A stretch of 64,000 nucleotides of DNA. It comes from DATARH01 sp963773625. Lineage in GTDB: Bacteria; Pseudomonadota; Alphaproteobacteria; ATCC43930; CGMCC-115725. Made by a program: the position numbers and the translations under genes. Under the pieces are notes generated by a model. It did no database searches. It had not been told where the DNA came from and saw only the letters and a list, made by a program, of their open reading frames with translations. Shown one piece after another: positions 45,121 through 53,818 of the stretch. Numbering within the stretch: position 1 is the first letter of the stretch; each line of letters starts with the position of its first letter. The DNA is taken from positions 124,001 to 188,000 of the forward strand of contig CAVZCJ010000009.1 in the NCBI GenBank assembly GCA_963773625.1, given 5' to 3'.

Positions 45121-46271
45121 TGGCGGTTCCACAGCCGCTTTGTCGCAATCGCCGCGCCATCCGCCATCGCCCGCAATTTCTTGAACGAGATGTCGGGATC
45201 GAGCTTGCCGTAGCCGGCGAAGGTGCCAAACCCGCAATCGCTGCCGGCGATCACCCGCTCGCGCCCGACAATGTCGGCGAAGCGGCAAATGCGCTCGGCG
45301 ACGAGCTCGGGATGCTCGACGTAATTGGTCGAGGTGTCGAGCACGCCGGGGATGAGGATCTTGTCGTCGGGCAACTTCACCTCGTCCTTCCACACCGCCC
45401 ATTCGTGGGCGTGGCGCGGATTGGCGGCCTCGACGACAAGCGCCTGCGGTTTCGCCTTGACGAGGATCGGCGCGACCTTGCGGAACTCGATGTCGTGGTC
45501 GTGCGGACCCTCGTAATTGCCCCAGCAGATATGGATGCGGCTCATCTCGGCGGGGACATTGCGCAGCGCGTGGTTGAGCGTCTCGACGTGGAAAGCGGCG
45601 CGCTTGAGGAAGTCGCTCTCGCTCAAATCCTGGAAGCTGGTATGGCGCGCCATCGCCAGATCAGGGCAATCGAGCTGCAGCACGATGCCGGCGGCGACGA
45701 TCGCCTCGTACTCCTCCTGCATCGCCGCGGCGATGGCTTCGACATAGGCCTCGTGCGAGGGATAGTAGGAGTTGGTCTGGAACACCGGGACGAGACCGGG
45801 CGAGGCCGCGGTCATAAAGACGTCGGTGACGGCGACCCCGGCGACCGCCGCCTTGAGGTTGGCGATGTCGTCGGCCAAGGGTTGGCGGTCCTGCACCGCG
45901 ATCGGTCCGACGCAAACCGCGCGGCGGGCGACGTTCTCACCGGTCATCCGCCCAATCGCCGCCGAGAAGTTCGGGTGCGGCCCGGTGTCGAGCCGCGGCT
46001 TCGCCGGCTCGTGCCCAGCAAAGCCGGAGAGCCGGTCGGCGACATAGGTCGAATAGCCCGGCTTCGACATTTCCCCGTCATCGACGATATCGACCCCGGC
46101 CTCGGCTTGGCGACGGACGATCGCGGCAACGGCGTCCTTGGTTTGCCGCGCCAGCTCGGCCTTGTCGTAGGCTGGCCCTGGTCCTTTCTTGACCAGCAGC
46201 TCGCGCAGCGCCGCCGGGCGCGGCAGGCTGCCGACATGGGTGGTGAGGATGCGGTCGGTGCTGGTCTTCAT
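45117..46271 (-). CDS. Cobalamin-independent methionine synthase II family protein (MetE C-terminal-like)
   Basis: This is an intact 384-residue protein like the C-terminal, catalytic half of MetE. The zinc ligands are recognisable as RIHICWGNYEGPH (His-x-Cys), a glutamate in ALVVEAANPRH and a cysteine in VIAGSDCGFGTFAGY. The start is ILTTHVGSLPRPAALRELL. Stand-alone proteins of this family include methyl- or alkyl-transferases to thiols and epoxyalkane:coenzyme M transferase-like enzymes, rather than full methionine synthases. Coupling to a thioesterase and the flanking amidohydrolase argue for a catabolic role. That role is inference. Confidence 0.88.
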   Translation of the reverse strand: MKTSTDRILTTHVGSLPRPAALRELLVKKGPGPAYDKAELARQTKDAVAAIVRRQAEAGVDIVDDGEMSKPGYSTYVADRLSGFAGHEPAKPRLDTGPHPNFSAAIGRMTGENVARRAVCVGPIAVQDRQPLADDIANLKAAVAGVAVTDVFMTAASPGLVPVFQTNSYYPSHEAYVEAIAAAMQEEYEAIVAAGIVLQLDCPDLAMARHTSFQDLSESDFLKRAAFHVETLNHALRNVPAEMSRIHICWGNYEGPHDHDIEFRKVAPILVKAKPQALVVEAANPRHAHEWAVWKDEVKLPDDKILIPGVLDTSTNYVEHPELVAERICRFADIVGRERVIAGSDCGFGTFAGYGKLDPDISFKKLRAMADGAAIATKRLWNRH

Positions 46272-46295
46272 AGCGGCCCCCTCTCCTTCTTGTCG

Positions 46296-46366
46296 CACCC
46301 CGGCGCAAGCCGGGACCCATATTTCCGCCCCTCGTGCGGTTGGGCCCCGGCTTTCGCCGGGGAGCG
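46296..46366. repeat. Palindromic intergenic repeat, family B, copy 1
   Basis: CACCCCGGCGCAAGCCGGGA and GCCCCGGCTTTCGCCGGGG form the two hairpins. It lies between the MetE-like gene and the amidohydrolase. Copies 2 and 3 are at 51006 and 55257. Confidence 0.83.
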
Positions 46367-46372
46367 GAATAT

Positions 46373-47512
46373 TTATGCCAACCCGTAAAGCATTGCGGCG
46401 TTGTCGTGAGTGAGCTTTTGCCGCATTTCGGGGCCGAGGCTCGCCATCTGGCGTTCGATCGCGGATTTCGAGTTTGGCCAGACGCCGTCGGGGTGCGGAT
46501 AGTCCGAAGCCCACAAGAGATGCCCGTCGCCGAAGAACGGGATCAGCGCCATCGCCGCGTAATCTTCCTGGAAGGTCGCGTAGATCTGCCGCTTGAACAG
46601 CTCGGACGGCTTGGTCTCGAGATCCTTGCCGCCCTTGTCGGCCCAGAATTCCTTGGCTTCCCAGAGCCGCCAGTGGCGGTAGTCGAGCTCCTGCACCAGC
46701 CAGGGCAGCCAGCCGGTGCCGGCCTCGGCCATCACCATCTTCAACTTGGGATGCCGCTCCAAAATGCCCCAGGCGAACAGGTCGATAAACGGCTCGAGGA
46801 AGTTGCCCATGAAAAACTTGGTGTTCTCGAACACCGCAGCCGCTTTGCCGGCGCTCCGGTCGGAGGGCTTGCCGACAAACACCGTGATGTGCCAGCCGAG
46901 GATGATCCCAGTTTCTTCGAGTGCGGCCCACAGTTTCTCCCAGGCCGGGTCGTCGAGTTTCGGATTGACGTTGGCGATCATCAGCGAGACCTGCCGCACC
47001 CCGCCTTTCTCATGCAGGCGCATCAGCTCGTCGTAGGCCGCATCGGGCGTCTCGGGCAGCATCGGGGCGCCGATCAGCCGGTCGGGTGCGGCCTGACAAA
47101 ACTCCATCAGCCAATCGTTGTAGACGCGGTAGCAGGCGACGCGCAGTACCGGGTCGTCGGTCGAAATCTGGAAGATCGGCCCAAAGATGATCTGGCTCCG
47201 GACGCCGTCCCGGTCCATGTCGGCGAGGCGCAATTCGGCGACCGCCGGGCGGCGTTCGCTCTGATCGTGGATGCCGGCGCGGTCGAACGAGTTGTAGAGC
47301 GGCTTCACCGGCCGGGCGTTGCCGGTGGCGGGTTTCTTGCCGCCCCAGCTGCCCCAGACCTTGCCGTCGCACATCCACACCGCCTGCCCGTCCTTCTCGG
47401 CGATATAGGGCGCGCGGTCGCGAAACTGCGCCGGAAGCCGGGTCGTCCACAGATCCGCCGGCAGAACGCCGAGATCCATGTGGTCGTCGCAGGAGATCAG
47501 CGTGTTGGCCAT
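46373..47512 (-). CDS. Amidohydrolase family 2 protein
   Basis: This is an intact 379-residue member of the same superfamily as the genes at 9389 and 11288. TLISCDDHMDLGVLPADLW is the N-terminal metal site region. VACYRVYNDWLMEFC, MVMAEAGTGWLPWLVQELDY and the C-terminal LLWASDYPHPDGVWPNSKSA carry the conserved barrel motifs with the metal-ligand aspartate. ATG at 47512 is preceded by GAGGAG; the frame stays open upstream through a dispersed repeat. Three family members within 40 kb suggest the organism degrades several carboxylated ring or lactone compounds. Confidence 0.88.
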   Translation of the reverse strand: MANTLISCDDHMDLGVLPADLWTTRLPAQFRDRAPYIAEKDGQAVWMCDGKVWGSWGGKKPATGNARPVKPLYNSFDRAGIHDQSERRPAVAELRLADMDRDGVRSQIIFGPIFQISTDDPVLRVACYRVYNDWLMEFCQAAPDRLIGAPMLPETPDAAYDELMRLHEKGGVRQVSLMIANVNPKLDDPAWEKLWAALEETGIILGWHITVFVGKPSDRSAGKAAAVFENTKFFMGNFLEPFIDLFAWGILERHPKLKMVMAEAGTGWLPWLVQELDYRHWRLWEAKEFWADKGGKDLETKPSELFKRQIYATFQEDYAAMALIPFFGDGHLLWASDYPHPDGVWPNSKSAIERQMASLGPEMRQKLTHDNAAMLYGLA

Positions 47513-47544
47513 GAATAACTCCTCAATCCGAACTGTACCGGCGC

Positions 47545-47592
47545 CCTGCGTCCTTCGAGGCCTCGCTGGTGCGAGGCACCTCAGGATGAGGA
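47545..47592. repeat. Palindromic intergenic repeat, family C, copy 2 (half)
   Basis: TGCGTCCTTCGAGGCCTCGC and GCACCTCAGGATGAGGA match the left half of the element at 1209-1360. Confidence 0.6.
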
Positions 47593-47608
47593 CCACCCTA
47601 GGTCATAT

Positions 47609-48646
47609 CTACTCTGCCGCTGCCTGTTGCTGCTGCTCGGCGGCGATCATCCGATCGACGTGCCGGCGCATTGTCATCCGCGTCGCGTCGGAGGCGATGT
47701 CGACGAGGCCGTCCTCGCCAAACTCGCCGAGCCGTTCTTGTTGTGCCTGAACCATCGCGGCGTCCTCGAGGAACGCGGTCGCGATTTGACCGAACAGCAA
47801 CTCGGTCGCCTCTGGGTCATCCTGGCGGTAGCCGTTGGCCGCCGACCAGAAATAGAAGCAGGTCGTCTCGGTCTCCGGCGTCAGCCCGTGGAACAGCCGG
47901 AACTTGAAGGGAAAATCATCGGGCTCGGCGCCCGAGCCGGCGTCGGTGGCGCCGGTCCATTGCAGGACCGTCGACGGCGCGACGAATTCGAACACCTGCA
48001 GCCGGTCGATCCGGCCCTGAAACCCGGCCGCCTTGACATAGCTCGGCGGCGGCGGCGAGTTACGCATCCAGCGGGTGAACTTGATCCCTGTCGGTGTGCG
48101 CACTGTCTTCATCTCGGCCTGGAAGTGCTGCAGCGGGTTGCCGCCGATTGTCTTGGCGTGCAGATAGCCGAGATGCGTCAAGTCCATCAAATTGTCGACC
48201 ATCAGCATGTAATTGCCTTTGATCGGATACATCGTGTGCTTGTGCGGCCACCGGGCCAGGTCGTCGTGGTAGGGGAAGTCGACGATCAGCGCCGGGTCGG
48301 CCAAGGCCGGATCGCCGGGCCAGATCCACAGGAACTGGTTCTTCTCGACCAGCGGATAGTTGCGCACGGTGGCGCCAGGCGGCACGAGGCGCTGCCCCGG
48401 CACCTGCACGCATTTGCCAGCGCTGTCGATGACAAGGCCGTGGTAGCCGCACTGGATGCCCTGCTCGACGACGGTGCCGAAGCTCAGCGGGGCCGAGCGG
48501 TGGCAGCAGCGGTCGGCAAGCGCCGCGGCGCGGCCTTGTCCATCACGGAACAGCACGATCGGGTCGTTGCAGATGCGGCGGGCCAGTGGCTTGTCGCCGA
48601 GCTCATCGGCCCACGCGGCGATGTACCAGGCATTGCGCACGAACAT
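47609..48646 (-). CDS. VanA-like Rieske aromatic-ring oxygenase, alpha subunit
   Basis: This is an intact 345-residue Rieske oxygenase. The [2Fe-2S] motif is C47-x-H49 with C66-x2-H69 (CGYHGLVID), and the mononuclear iron site DNLMDLTHLGYLH gives the 2-His-1-carboxylate set. FVRNAWYIAAWADELGDKPL at the start is typical of vanillate O-demethylase (VanA), which demethylates methoxyaromatics with electrons from a ferredoxin-type reductase. No VanB-like reductase is adjacent. It may use a distant one or the ferredoxins at 8-9 kb. The ATG at 48646 is preferred over longer open frame upstream. Confidence 0.9.
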   Translation of the reverse strand: MFVRNAWYIAAWADELGDKPLARRICNDPIVLFRDGQGRAAALADRCCHRSAPLSFGTVVEQGIQCGYHGLVIDSAGKCVQVPGQRLVPPGATVRNYPLVEKNQFLWIWPGDPALADPALIVDFPYHDDLARWPHKHTMYPIKGNYMLMVDNLMDLTHLGYLHAKTIGGNPLQHFQAEMKTVRTPTGIKFTRWMRNSPPPPSYVKAAGFQGRIDRLQVFEFVAPSTVLQWTGATDAGSGAEPDDFPFKFRLFHGLTPETETTCFYFWSAANGYRQDDPEATELLFGQIATAFLEDAAMVQAQQERLGEFGEDGLVDIASDATRMTMRRHVDRMIAAEQQQQAAAE

Positions 48647-48710
48647 GCTGAGCCTCCATGCCGGTTTATTGCCGGCATGGTACGGCGAGCGCGCCGCAGC
48701 GAGAAGCGGG

Positions 48711-49973
48711 TTATGCGGTCGCGGGGCGCGCCGCGCGGCGAAGATCGGGGAGGAACACCGTGAGCAACCCAATCAGCGGCAGATAGGCGCAGACACGATA
48801 GACCGTGGCGATGCTGGTGGCGTCGGCGAGGCTCCCTAGCGCGGCGGCGCCGACCCCGGCCATGCCAAAGCTGAGCCCGAAGAACAGACCCGCCATCGTG
48901 CCGATCTTTCCCGGCACCAGGTCAAGCGCGTAGACGATGATCGCCGACGAGGCCGAGGCCATCGTCGCGCCGACGATCACGGTGAGAACGCTGGTCCAGA
49001 ACAGGCTGGCGAAGGGCAGCATCAGCGCGAACGGGATGGCGCCGAGGATCGAGCCCCAGATTACCGCCTTGCGCCCGATCCGGTCGCCGACCGGCCCGCC
49101 GATCAGCGTACCCAGCGCCACCGCGGCGAGGAAGACAAAGAGATAGATCTGCGCTTCCGCCATCGTCAGGTGGAACTTGTCGATCAGGTAGAAGGTGTAA
49201 TAGGTGCCGAGGCTCGCCTGATAGAACGCCTTGGAAAACACCAGCGACAACAGGATCGCCAGCGACCAGAACACCTGACGGCGGGACAGGTTGAGCGGCG
49301 CGGCGGCGGTGTACCGGGCGCGCCGCGACGGCGGGTGTTCGCGCCGATACCAGTTGCCGATCAGGACCAGCACCGCCATCGCCAGGAGCGCGGCGCTGGA
49401 GAACCAACCGACGCTGCCCTGCCCGCGCGGGATCACGATGAAGGCGGCGAGGATCGGCCCCGTCGCCGAGCCGAGATTGCCGCCGACCTGGAACAGCGAC
49501 TGCGCGAGGCCATGCCGCCGCGCACCGCCCGAGGCCAGCCGCGCGACCCGCGAAGCCTCGGGGTGGAACACCGCCGAGCCCGCCCCCATCAGCGCAACCG
49601 CGAGCAGCACGGTCAGGTAGTGCGTGGCCCCGGCCAGGAGCAGCAGACCGGCCAAGGTCGAGCACATCCCCACCGCGAGCGAATAGGGCTGCGGCTTGTG
49701 GTCGGCTACGAGGCCGACCAGCGGCTGCATCATCGACGAGATGACCTGCATGGTCAGGGTGATGACGCCGACCTGCACGAAATTGAGGCTGTAGGTGTTC
49801 TTGATCATCGGGTAGAGCGACGGCACCAGCGACTGCATCATGTCGTTGAGCAGGTGCGAGAACGAAAGCGCGAGAATGATCGAGAAGGCGGTGCCTTCGG
49901 CCAACCGCGCCCGCTCCGCCGCGGCCGCCGCCGGCAGGACCGCCGCCATCTCACCCGATACTTCTGTCGCCAT
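48711..49973 (-). CDS. MFS transporter, Fsr (fosmidomycin resistance)-like
   Basis: This is an intact 420-residue major facilitator with twelve hydrophobic helices. SHLLNDMMQSLVPSLYPMI, ISSMMQPLVGLVADHKPQPY, GSAVFHPEASRVARLASGG and VGDRIGRKAVIWGSILGAIP are the motifs of Fsr-type exporters. It probably exports a small acid or drug-like compound across the inner membrane. It lies 64 bases upstream of the VanA-like gene on the same strand, so the two may share a message. Confidence 0.9.
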   Translation of the reverse strand: MATEVSGEMAAVLPAAAAAERARLAEGTAFSIILALSFSHLLNDMMQSLVPSLYPMIKNTYSLNFVQVGVITLTMQVISSMMQPLVGLVADHKPQPYSLAVGMCSTLAGLLLLAGATHYLTVLLAVALMGAGSAVFHPEASRVARLASGGARRHGLAQSLFQVGGNLGSATGPILAAFIVIPRGQGSVGWFSSAALLAMAVLVLIGNWYRREHPPSRRARYTAAAPLNLSRRQVFWSLAILLSLVFSKAFYQASLGTYYTFYLIDKFHLTMAEAQIYLFVFLAAVALGTLIGGPVGDRIGRKAVIWGSILGAIPFALMLPFASLFWTSVLTVIVGATMASASSAIIVYALDLVPGKIGTMAGLFFGLSFGMAGVGAAALGSLADATSIATVYRVCAYLPLIGLLTVFLPDLRRAARPATA

Positions 49974-50121
49974 TACACCGCCTCTGCCCGCACGCTTCGT
50001 AGCGCGGCGGAGATGATCTCAAATCGTACGATTGGACTAACACGGATAGGGCGAGAGGCTGCCCGGTTTTTAGCCATGGCAGATATTCTTTCGGCGGCGA
50101 GCGAAACATCGCCATCGGCGA

Positions 50122-50988
50122 CTAAGCCGGCGCGGTGCCGCGCAGGCAGGTGCGGTGCAGGACGCGCTTGTAGCGCGCCGCCTCGAAATTGGCGTCGGCG
50201 CGATGCAACAGGCAGCGGTTGTCCCACATCAGCACATCGCCCGGCAGCCAATGGTGGCGATAGATGAAGCGCTCTTGCGTCGCGTGCTCTTCGAGCTCGG
50301 CGAGCCGCGCCCGGCCGGCATCGAACGGCCGGTCGTCGAGATGCGAGGCGTGCTCGCCCATGAAGAGGCTCTTCTTGCCGGATTCGGGCTGGGTGCGGAC
50401 GAGGAGATGGGTCATCGGCGGCGCGTCGGCGATCTCCTCCGGGCTCGCCTGGCGGCCGGCCTTCTGGCACGACAACTCCCAGCTGTGGATGACGCCGACC
50501 CCATCGAGCTCGGCCTTCTCCGCGTCGCTCAGCGCTTCGTAGGCGAGAATCATGTTGGCGAAGCAGGTATCGCCGCCCTGCGGCGGCATGATCCGCGCAT
50601 GCAGGATCGTCGCCAGCGAGGGCAGCTCGCGGAACGATTTGTCGGTGTGCCATTTCTGCGAGGCGACCTTGCCGCTGGGCTCGCCGTCGGGGCCGAGGTT
50701 GTGGACGATGTGCACCATCGGGTGGTCGCCGACGCCGCGGTTGCGCGCGACATGCCGCTCCAGAATGCCGAACTGTTCGGTGAAGGCGACCTGCTCGTCC
50801 TTGGTGAGGTCCTGACCGCGGAAGGCGAGCACGTGATGGCGAACGAAGGCGTCGTAGACCGCCGCGCGCGTCGCCTCGTCGAGCGGCTTCCGCAGATCGA
50901 GCCCGACAACCTCCGCGCCGGCGACATCGGATAGCGGGCGTATGTCGAAGCTCTGCGTGCTCCCGGTGATTTCCATGACTGCGGACAT
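50122..50988 (-). CDS. TauD/TfdA family 2-oxoglutarate-dependent dioxygenase
   Basis: This is an intact 288-residue dioxygenase. The iron-binding HxD is in KWHTDKSFRELPSLATILHA, the distal histidine in WDNRCLLHRADAN and the 2-oxoglutarate arginine in RVLHRTCLRGTAP. FDIRPLSDVAGAEVVGLDL is the family's N-terminus. Members hydroxylate taurine, alkyl sulfates, 2,4-D and similar compounds with loss of CO2. The 148 bases downstream to the MFS start hold no gene I can see. Confidence 0.9.
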   Translation of the reverse strand: MSAVMEITGSTQSFDIRPLSDVAGAEVVGLDLRKPLDEATRAAVYDAFVRHHVLAFRGQDLTKDEQVAFTEQFGILERHVARNRGVGDHPMVHIVHNLGPDGEPSGKVASQKWHTDKSFRELPSLATILHARIMPPQGGDTCFANMILAYEALSDAEKAELDGVGVIHSWELSCQKAGRQASPEEIADAPPMTHLLVRTQPESGKKSLFMGEHASHLDDRPFDAGRARLAELEEHATQERFIYRHHWLPGDVLMWDNRCLLHRADANFEAARYKRVLHRTCLRGTAPA

Positions 50989-51005
50989 CGGCCTTCCTCT
51001 CTTTT

Positions 51006-51088
51006 GCTCCCCGGCGAAGGCCGGGGTCCACCCCTCAGCCGTCTCGCGGTCGCAAAAATGCGACCCCGGCTTTCGCCGGGAAGCGGGG
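51006..51088. repeat. Palindromic intergenic repeat, family B, copy 2
   Basis: GCTCCCCGGCGAAGGCCGGGG and CCCCGGCTTTCGCCGGGAAGC form the hairpins, with GGTCGCA / TGCGACC arms between. It lies between the dioxygenase and the enoyl-CoA hydratase. Confidence 0.83.
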
Positions 51089-51100
51089 TAAATATAGGTC

Positions 51101-51877
51101 CTATCGGTTCCGCCAATTGGGCTTGCGGCGCTCCGCGAAGGCCTTGGGGCCCTCGATGTAATCCTGGCTGTCGAGATTGGCCTGCACTGCCGGATAGGTC
51201 GTGGTCATCGCCTTCTGCAAGGTCGGCTCGTCGAGGCTTTTGTAGACGGACTGTTTCGAGGCGCGGATCGCCATCGGCGAGCATTCGAGGATGAGCCCGG
51301 CCCAGCGTTTGGCGGCGTCGAGCGCCTGACCTGCGGGCACCACCTCGTTGACAAAGCCGAGTTCCTTGCCCTCGGCGGCGGAGACGCGGCGGCCGGTGAG
51401 GATCATGCCGAGCGCGTTCTTCTGCCCGATCATCCGCGGCAGGCGATGGACGCCGCTGCCGGCGATAAGGCCGACGCGCGGTTCGGGCAGCGCGAAGACC
51501 GCGTTCTCGGCGGCGACGACGATGTCGCAGGCAAGCGCGGTCTCGAACCCGCCGCCCATCGCGACGCCGTTGACCGCGGCGATCAGCGGCTTGTCGAGGT
51601 CGAAGCGGTGGCTGAGGCCGGCGAACCCGGTCGCCGGACGTGGGCCGCGCCGCCCGGCCGCCTGCACCTTAAGGTCGTTGCCGGCCGAGAAGGCGCGCTC
51701 GCCGGCGCCGGTGATGATGCCGACCCACAGCTCGGGATCGGCGGCGAACTCGTTCCAGATGCCGTCGAATTCCCAATGCGCCTCGCTATGCAGCGCGTTC
51801 AGCACCTCGGGCCGGTTGATCGTGACGACGCGGATACGCCCCTCGTCCTCGACCTTGCAGAACTTGTAGTCGGCCAT
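51101..51877 (-). CDS. Enoyl-CoA hydratase/isomerase family protein
   Basis: This is an intact 258-residue crotonase. IRVVTINRPEVLNALHSEAH, GAGERAFSAGNDLKVQAAGR and AVNGVAMGGGFETALACDIV form the oxyanion hole. ALPEPRVGLIAGSGVHRLPR includes a glutamate at the E144 position, but the position of the second catalytic glutamate (E164) is less clear, so dehydratase activity is probable rather than certain. ATG at 51877. It is divergent from the D-aminoacylase-like gene at 51991. Confidence 0.92.
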   Translation of the reverse strand: MADYKFCKVEDEGRIRVVTINRPEVLNALHSEAHWEFDGIWNEFAADPELWVGIITGAGERAFSAGNDLKVQAAGRRGPRPATGFAGLSHRFDLDKPLIAAVNGVAMGGGFETALACDIVVAAENAVFALPEPRVGLIAGSGVHRLPRMIGQKNALGMILTGRRVSAAEGKELGFVNEVVPAGQALDAAKRWAGLILECSPMAIRASKQSVYKSLDEPTLQKAMTTTYPAVQANLDSQDYIEGPKAFAERRKPNWRNR

Positions 51878-51990
51878 GCGCCCTCCCGTTTCATGCATGA
51901 TCGACCCGCATCCGACGGCGCACAACCGCAATTGACGCGCCGCGGCGCTACCGCGATTCTTCATCGAAGCATTGCAAAGGAGACGCGGCG

Positions 51991-53712
51991 ATGGCGCTCG
52001 ACCTGCTCATCAAGAACGGCACGGTGATCGACGGATCGGGGCTGCCGCGCTACCGCGCCGATGTCGGGGTCAAGGGCGGCCGGATCGTCGAGATCGGCCG
52101 CATCCGCCAGCCGGCGGAGCGGGTGATCGACGCCGAGGGGCAGATCGTCAGCCCCGGCTTTATCGACGGCCACACCCATATGGATGCGCAGGTCGCGTGG
52201 GATCCGCTCGGCAGCTGCTCCTGCTGGCACGGCGTCACCAGCGTCGTCATGGGCAATTGCGGGTTTGCGCTGGCGCCATGCAAGCCCGCGGACCGCGAGT
52301 GGTTCGCCCGTTGCCTGACGGCGGTCGAGGACATCCCGACCGAGGCGATGATGGAAGGGATCGACTGGACCTGGGAGACCTTCCCGGAATACCTCGCCAA
52401 TGTCGAGCGACTGCCGAAGGGCCTCAATTACGGCATGTATATCGGCCATTCGGCGCTGCGCATGTACGCGATGGGCGCGCGCCGGGGCCTCGCAGAGAAG
52501 GCGAACGAGGACGACCTCCGCCGCATGGAGCAGGCCGTCGCAGAGGCGCTGAAGGCCGGGGCGCTCGGCTTCTCGACCTCGCGGGCGACGACGCATGTGA
52601 CCCCCGACGACACGCCGGTCGCCAGCCGCATCGCCGAGTGGAGCGAGATCGAGCGGCTGGTCGGCGCGATGGGCAAGCTCGACAGCGGCATCTTCCAGAT
52701 CGGCCCCGACATCTCGGGTGGTGAGGCACAGAAGGCTTGCCTCGAACAACTGCGCAAGATCGCGATCGACAGCGGCCGGCCGATCATGTTTGGCATGCTG
52801 GCGACCAAGCAGGGCATCAACCCCAACCCGTGGGATTTCCAGACCCGCTTCATGGACGAGACCGTGGCGCTGGGCGGGCGCATGTACGGCCAGGCGACGA
52901 CGCGCTCGATCAACGCGGTGTTCTCGCTCAAATCGTACCTGCCGTTCGACGTGCTGCCGGCGTGGAAGGAGGTTCGCGCGCTGCCCTTGGCCGAGCAGAA
53001 GCAACGGCTGCGCGATCCCGAGACCCGCGCCCGGCTCGTCGCCGCCGAGGCGACGATGAAGCCGCGCGAGCGCACCTTGCAGGGCGGCGGCGCGGCGACT
53101 ACCGACCCGCGCAAGCCGAATTACGACAACCTCTTCCCGATGCTGAGCGTCAATTGGGACGACCCCAGCGTCGGCGAGCTGTCGCGGCGGCAAAACAAGC
53201 ACCCGGTCGAGGTGATCCTCGATCTGGCGCTGGAGAACGACAACCGCATGTTCGTGCAGCCGATCGTCAACGAGCAGCCGGCCGATGTGCTGAACCTGCT
53301 GAAGCACCCTCGCACGCTCGCGACCTTCTCCGACTCCGGCGCGCATGTCTGCCAGGAGATGGGGTCGTCGCTGCAGACGCATCTGCTCAGCTACTGGGTG
53401 CGCAACAAGCAGCAATTCAGCCTCGAAGAGGCGGTGCGGATGCTGACCTTCGACAACGCCTCGGCCTGGGAGCTGCCGGATCGCGGGCTGATCCGTACCG
53501 GTTACGCCGCCGATCTCGTCGTCTTCGACGAAGCCACCGTGAAGCCGCAGCTGCCGACGGTCGAAACCGACCTGCCCGGCGGCGCGCGGCGCCTGGTTCA
53601 GAAGGCCGACGGCATCGCCGCGACGATCGTCAATGGCACGGTCGCGATTGAAAACGGCCAGGCGACCGGCAACTCTGGGGGCCAGGTGCTGAAGGGCCGG
53701 CTCGCGGCGTGA
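51991..53712 (+). CDS. D-aminoacylase-like amidohydrolase (N-acyl-D-amino-acid deacylase family)
   Basis: This is an intact 573-residue metal-dependent amidohydrolase. LLIKNGTVIDGSGLPRYRAD begins a composite beta-sandwich domain, IVSPGFIDGHTHMDAQVAWD gives the HxH site, CSCWHGVTSVVMGNCGFALA is the family's cysteine-containing segment, and LATFSDSGAHVCQEMGSS provides the catalytic aspartate. The sandwich domain resumes at DLVVFDEATVKPQLPTVETD. Substrates are usually N-acyl-D-amino acids or cyclic amides. With adjacent aminotransferases and a flavin monooxygenase, it may work on an N-acyl or cyclic-amide compound; this is inference. Confidence 0.9.
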   Translation: MALDLLIKNGTVIDGSGLPRYRADVGVKGGRIVEIGRIRQPAERVIDAEGQIVSPGFIDGHTHMDAQVAWDPLGSCSCWHGVTSVVMGNCGFALAPCKPADREWFARCLTAVEDIPTEAMMEGIDWTWETFPEYLANVERLPKGLNYGMYIGHSALRMYAMGARRGLAEKANEDDLRRMEQAVAEALKAGALGFSTSRATTHVTPDDTPVASRIAEWSEIERLVGAMGKLDSGIFQIGPDISGGEAQKACLEQLRKIAIDSGRPIMFGMLATKQGINPNPWDFQTRFMDETVALGGRMYGQATTRSINAVFSLKSYLPFDVLPAWKEVRALPLAEQKQRLRDPETRARLVAAEATMKPRERTLQGGGAATTDPRKPNYDNLFPMLSVNWDDPSVGELSRRQNKHPVEVILDLALENDNRMFVQPIVNEQPADVLNLLKHPRTLATFSDSGAHVCQEMGSSLQTHLLSYWVRNKQQFSLEEAVRMLTFDNASAWELPDRGLIRTGYAADLVVFDEATVKPQLPTVETDLPGGARRLVQKADGIAATIVNGTVAIENGQATGNSGGQVLKGRLAA

Positions 53713-53731
53713 TATCAACGAAGCTTCCTTG

Positions 53732-53812
53732 TCGTCATTCCCGCGAAAGCGGGAACCCAGGGCGGGCGACGGAGCGGTTGCCCCTGGGCCCCCGCCTTCG
53801 CGGGGGAGACGA
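53732..53812. repeat. Palindromic intergenic repeat, family A, copy 6
   Basis: TCGTCATTCCCGCGAAAGCGGG and CCCCCGCCTTCGCGGGGG are the hairpins, with CCCAGGGC / GCCCCTGGG arms between, and the element ends GGGGGAGACGAG. Only six bases separate its end from the next ATG, so its GGGGGAG doubles as the ribosome-binding site of the flavoprotein gene. Confidence 0.85.
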
Positions 53813-53818
53813 GTTAAT

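Noticed and set aside
45117..46931. A 604-residue fusion of the MetE-like protein with part of an amidohydrolase
   Set aside because: The upstream extension is out of frame with the conserved amidohydrolase protein and crosses a family B repeat. The ATG at 46271 is the natural start.
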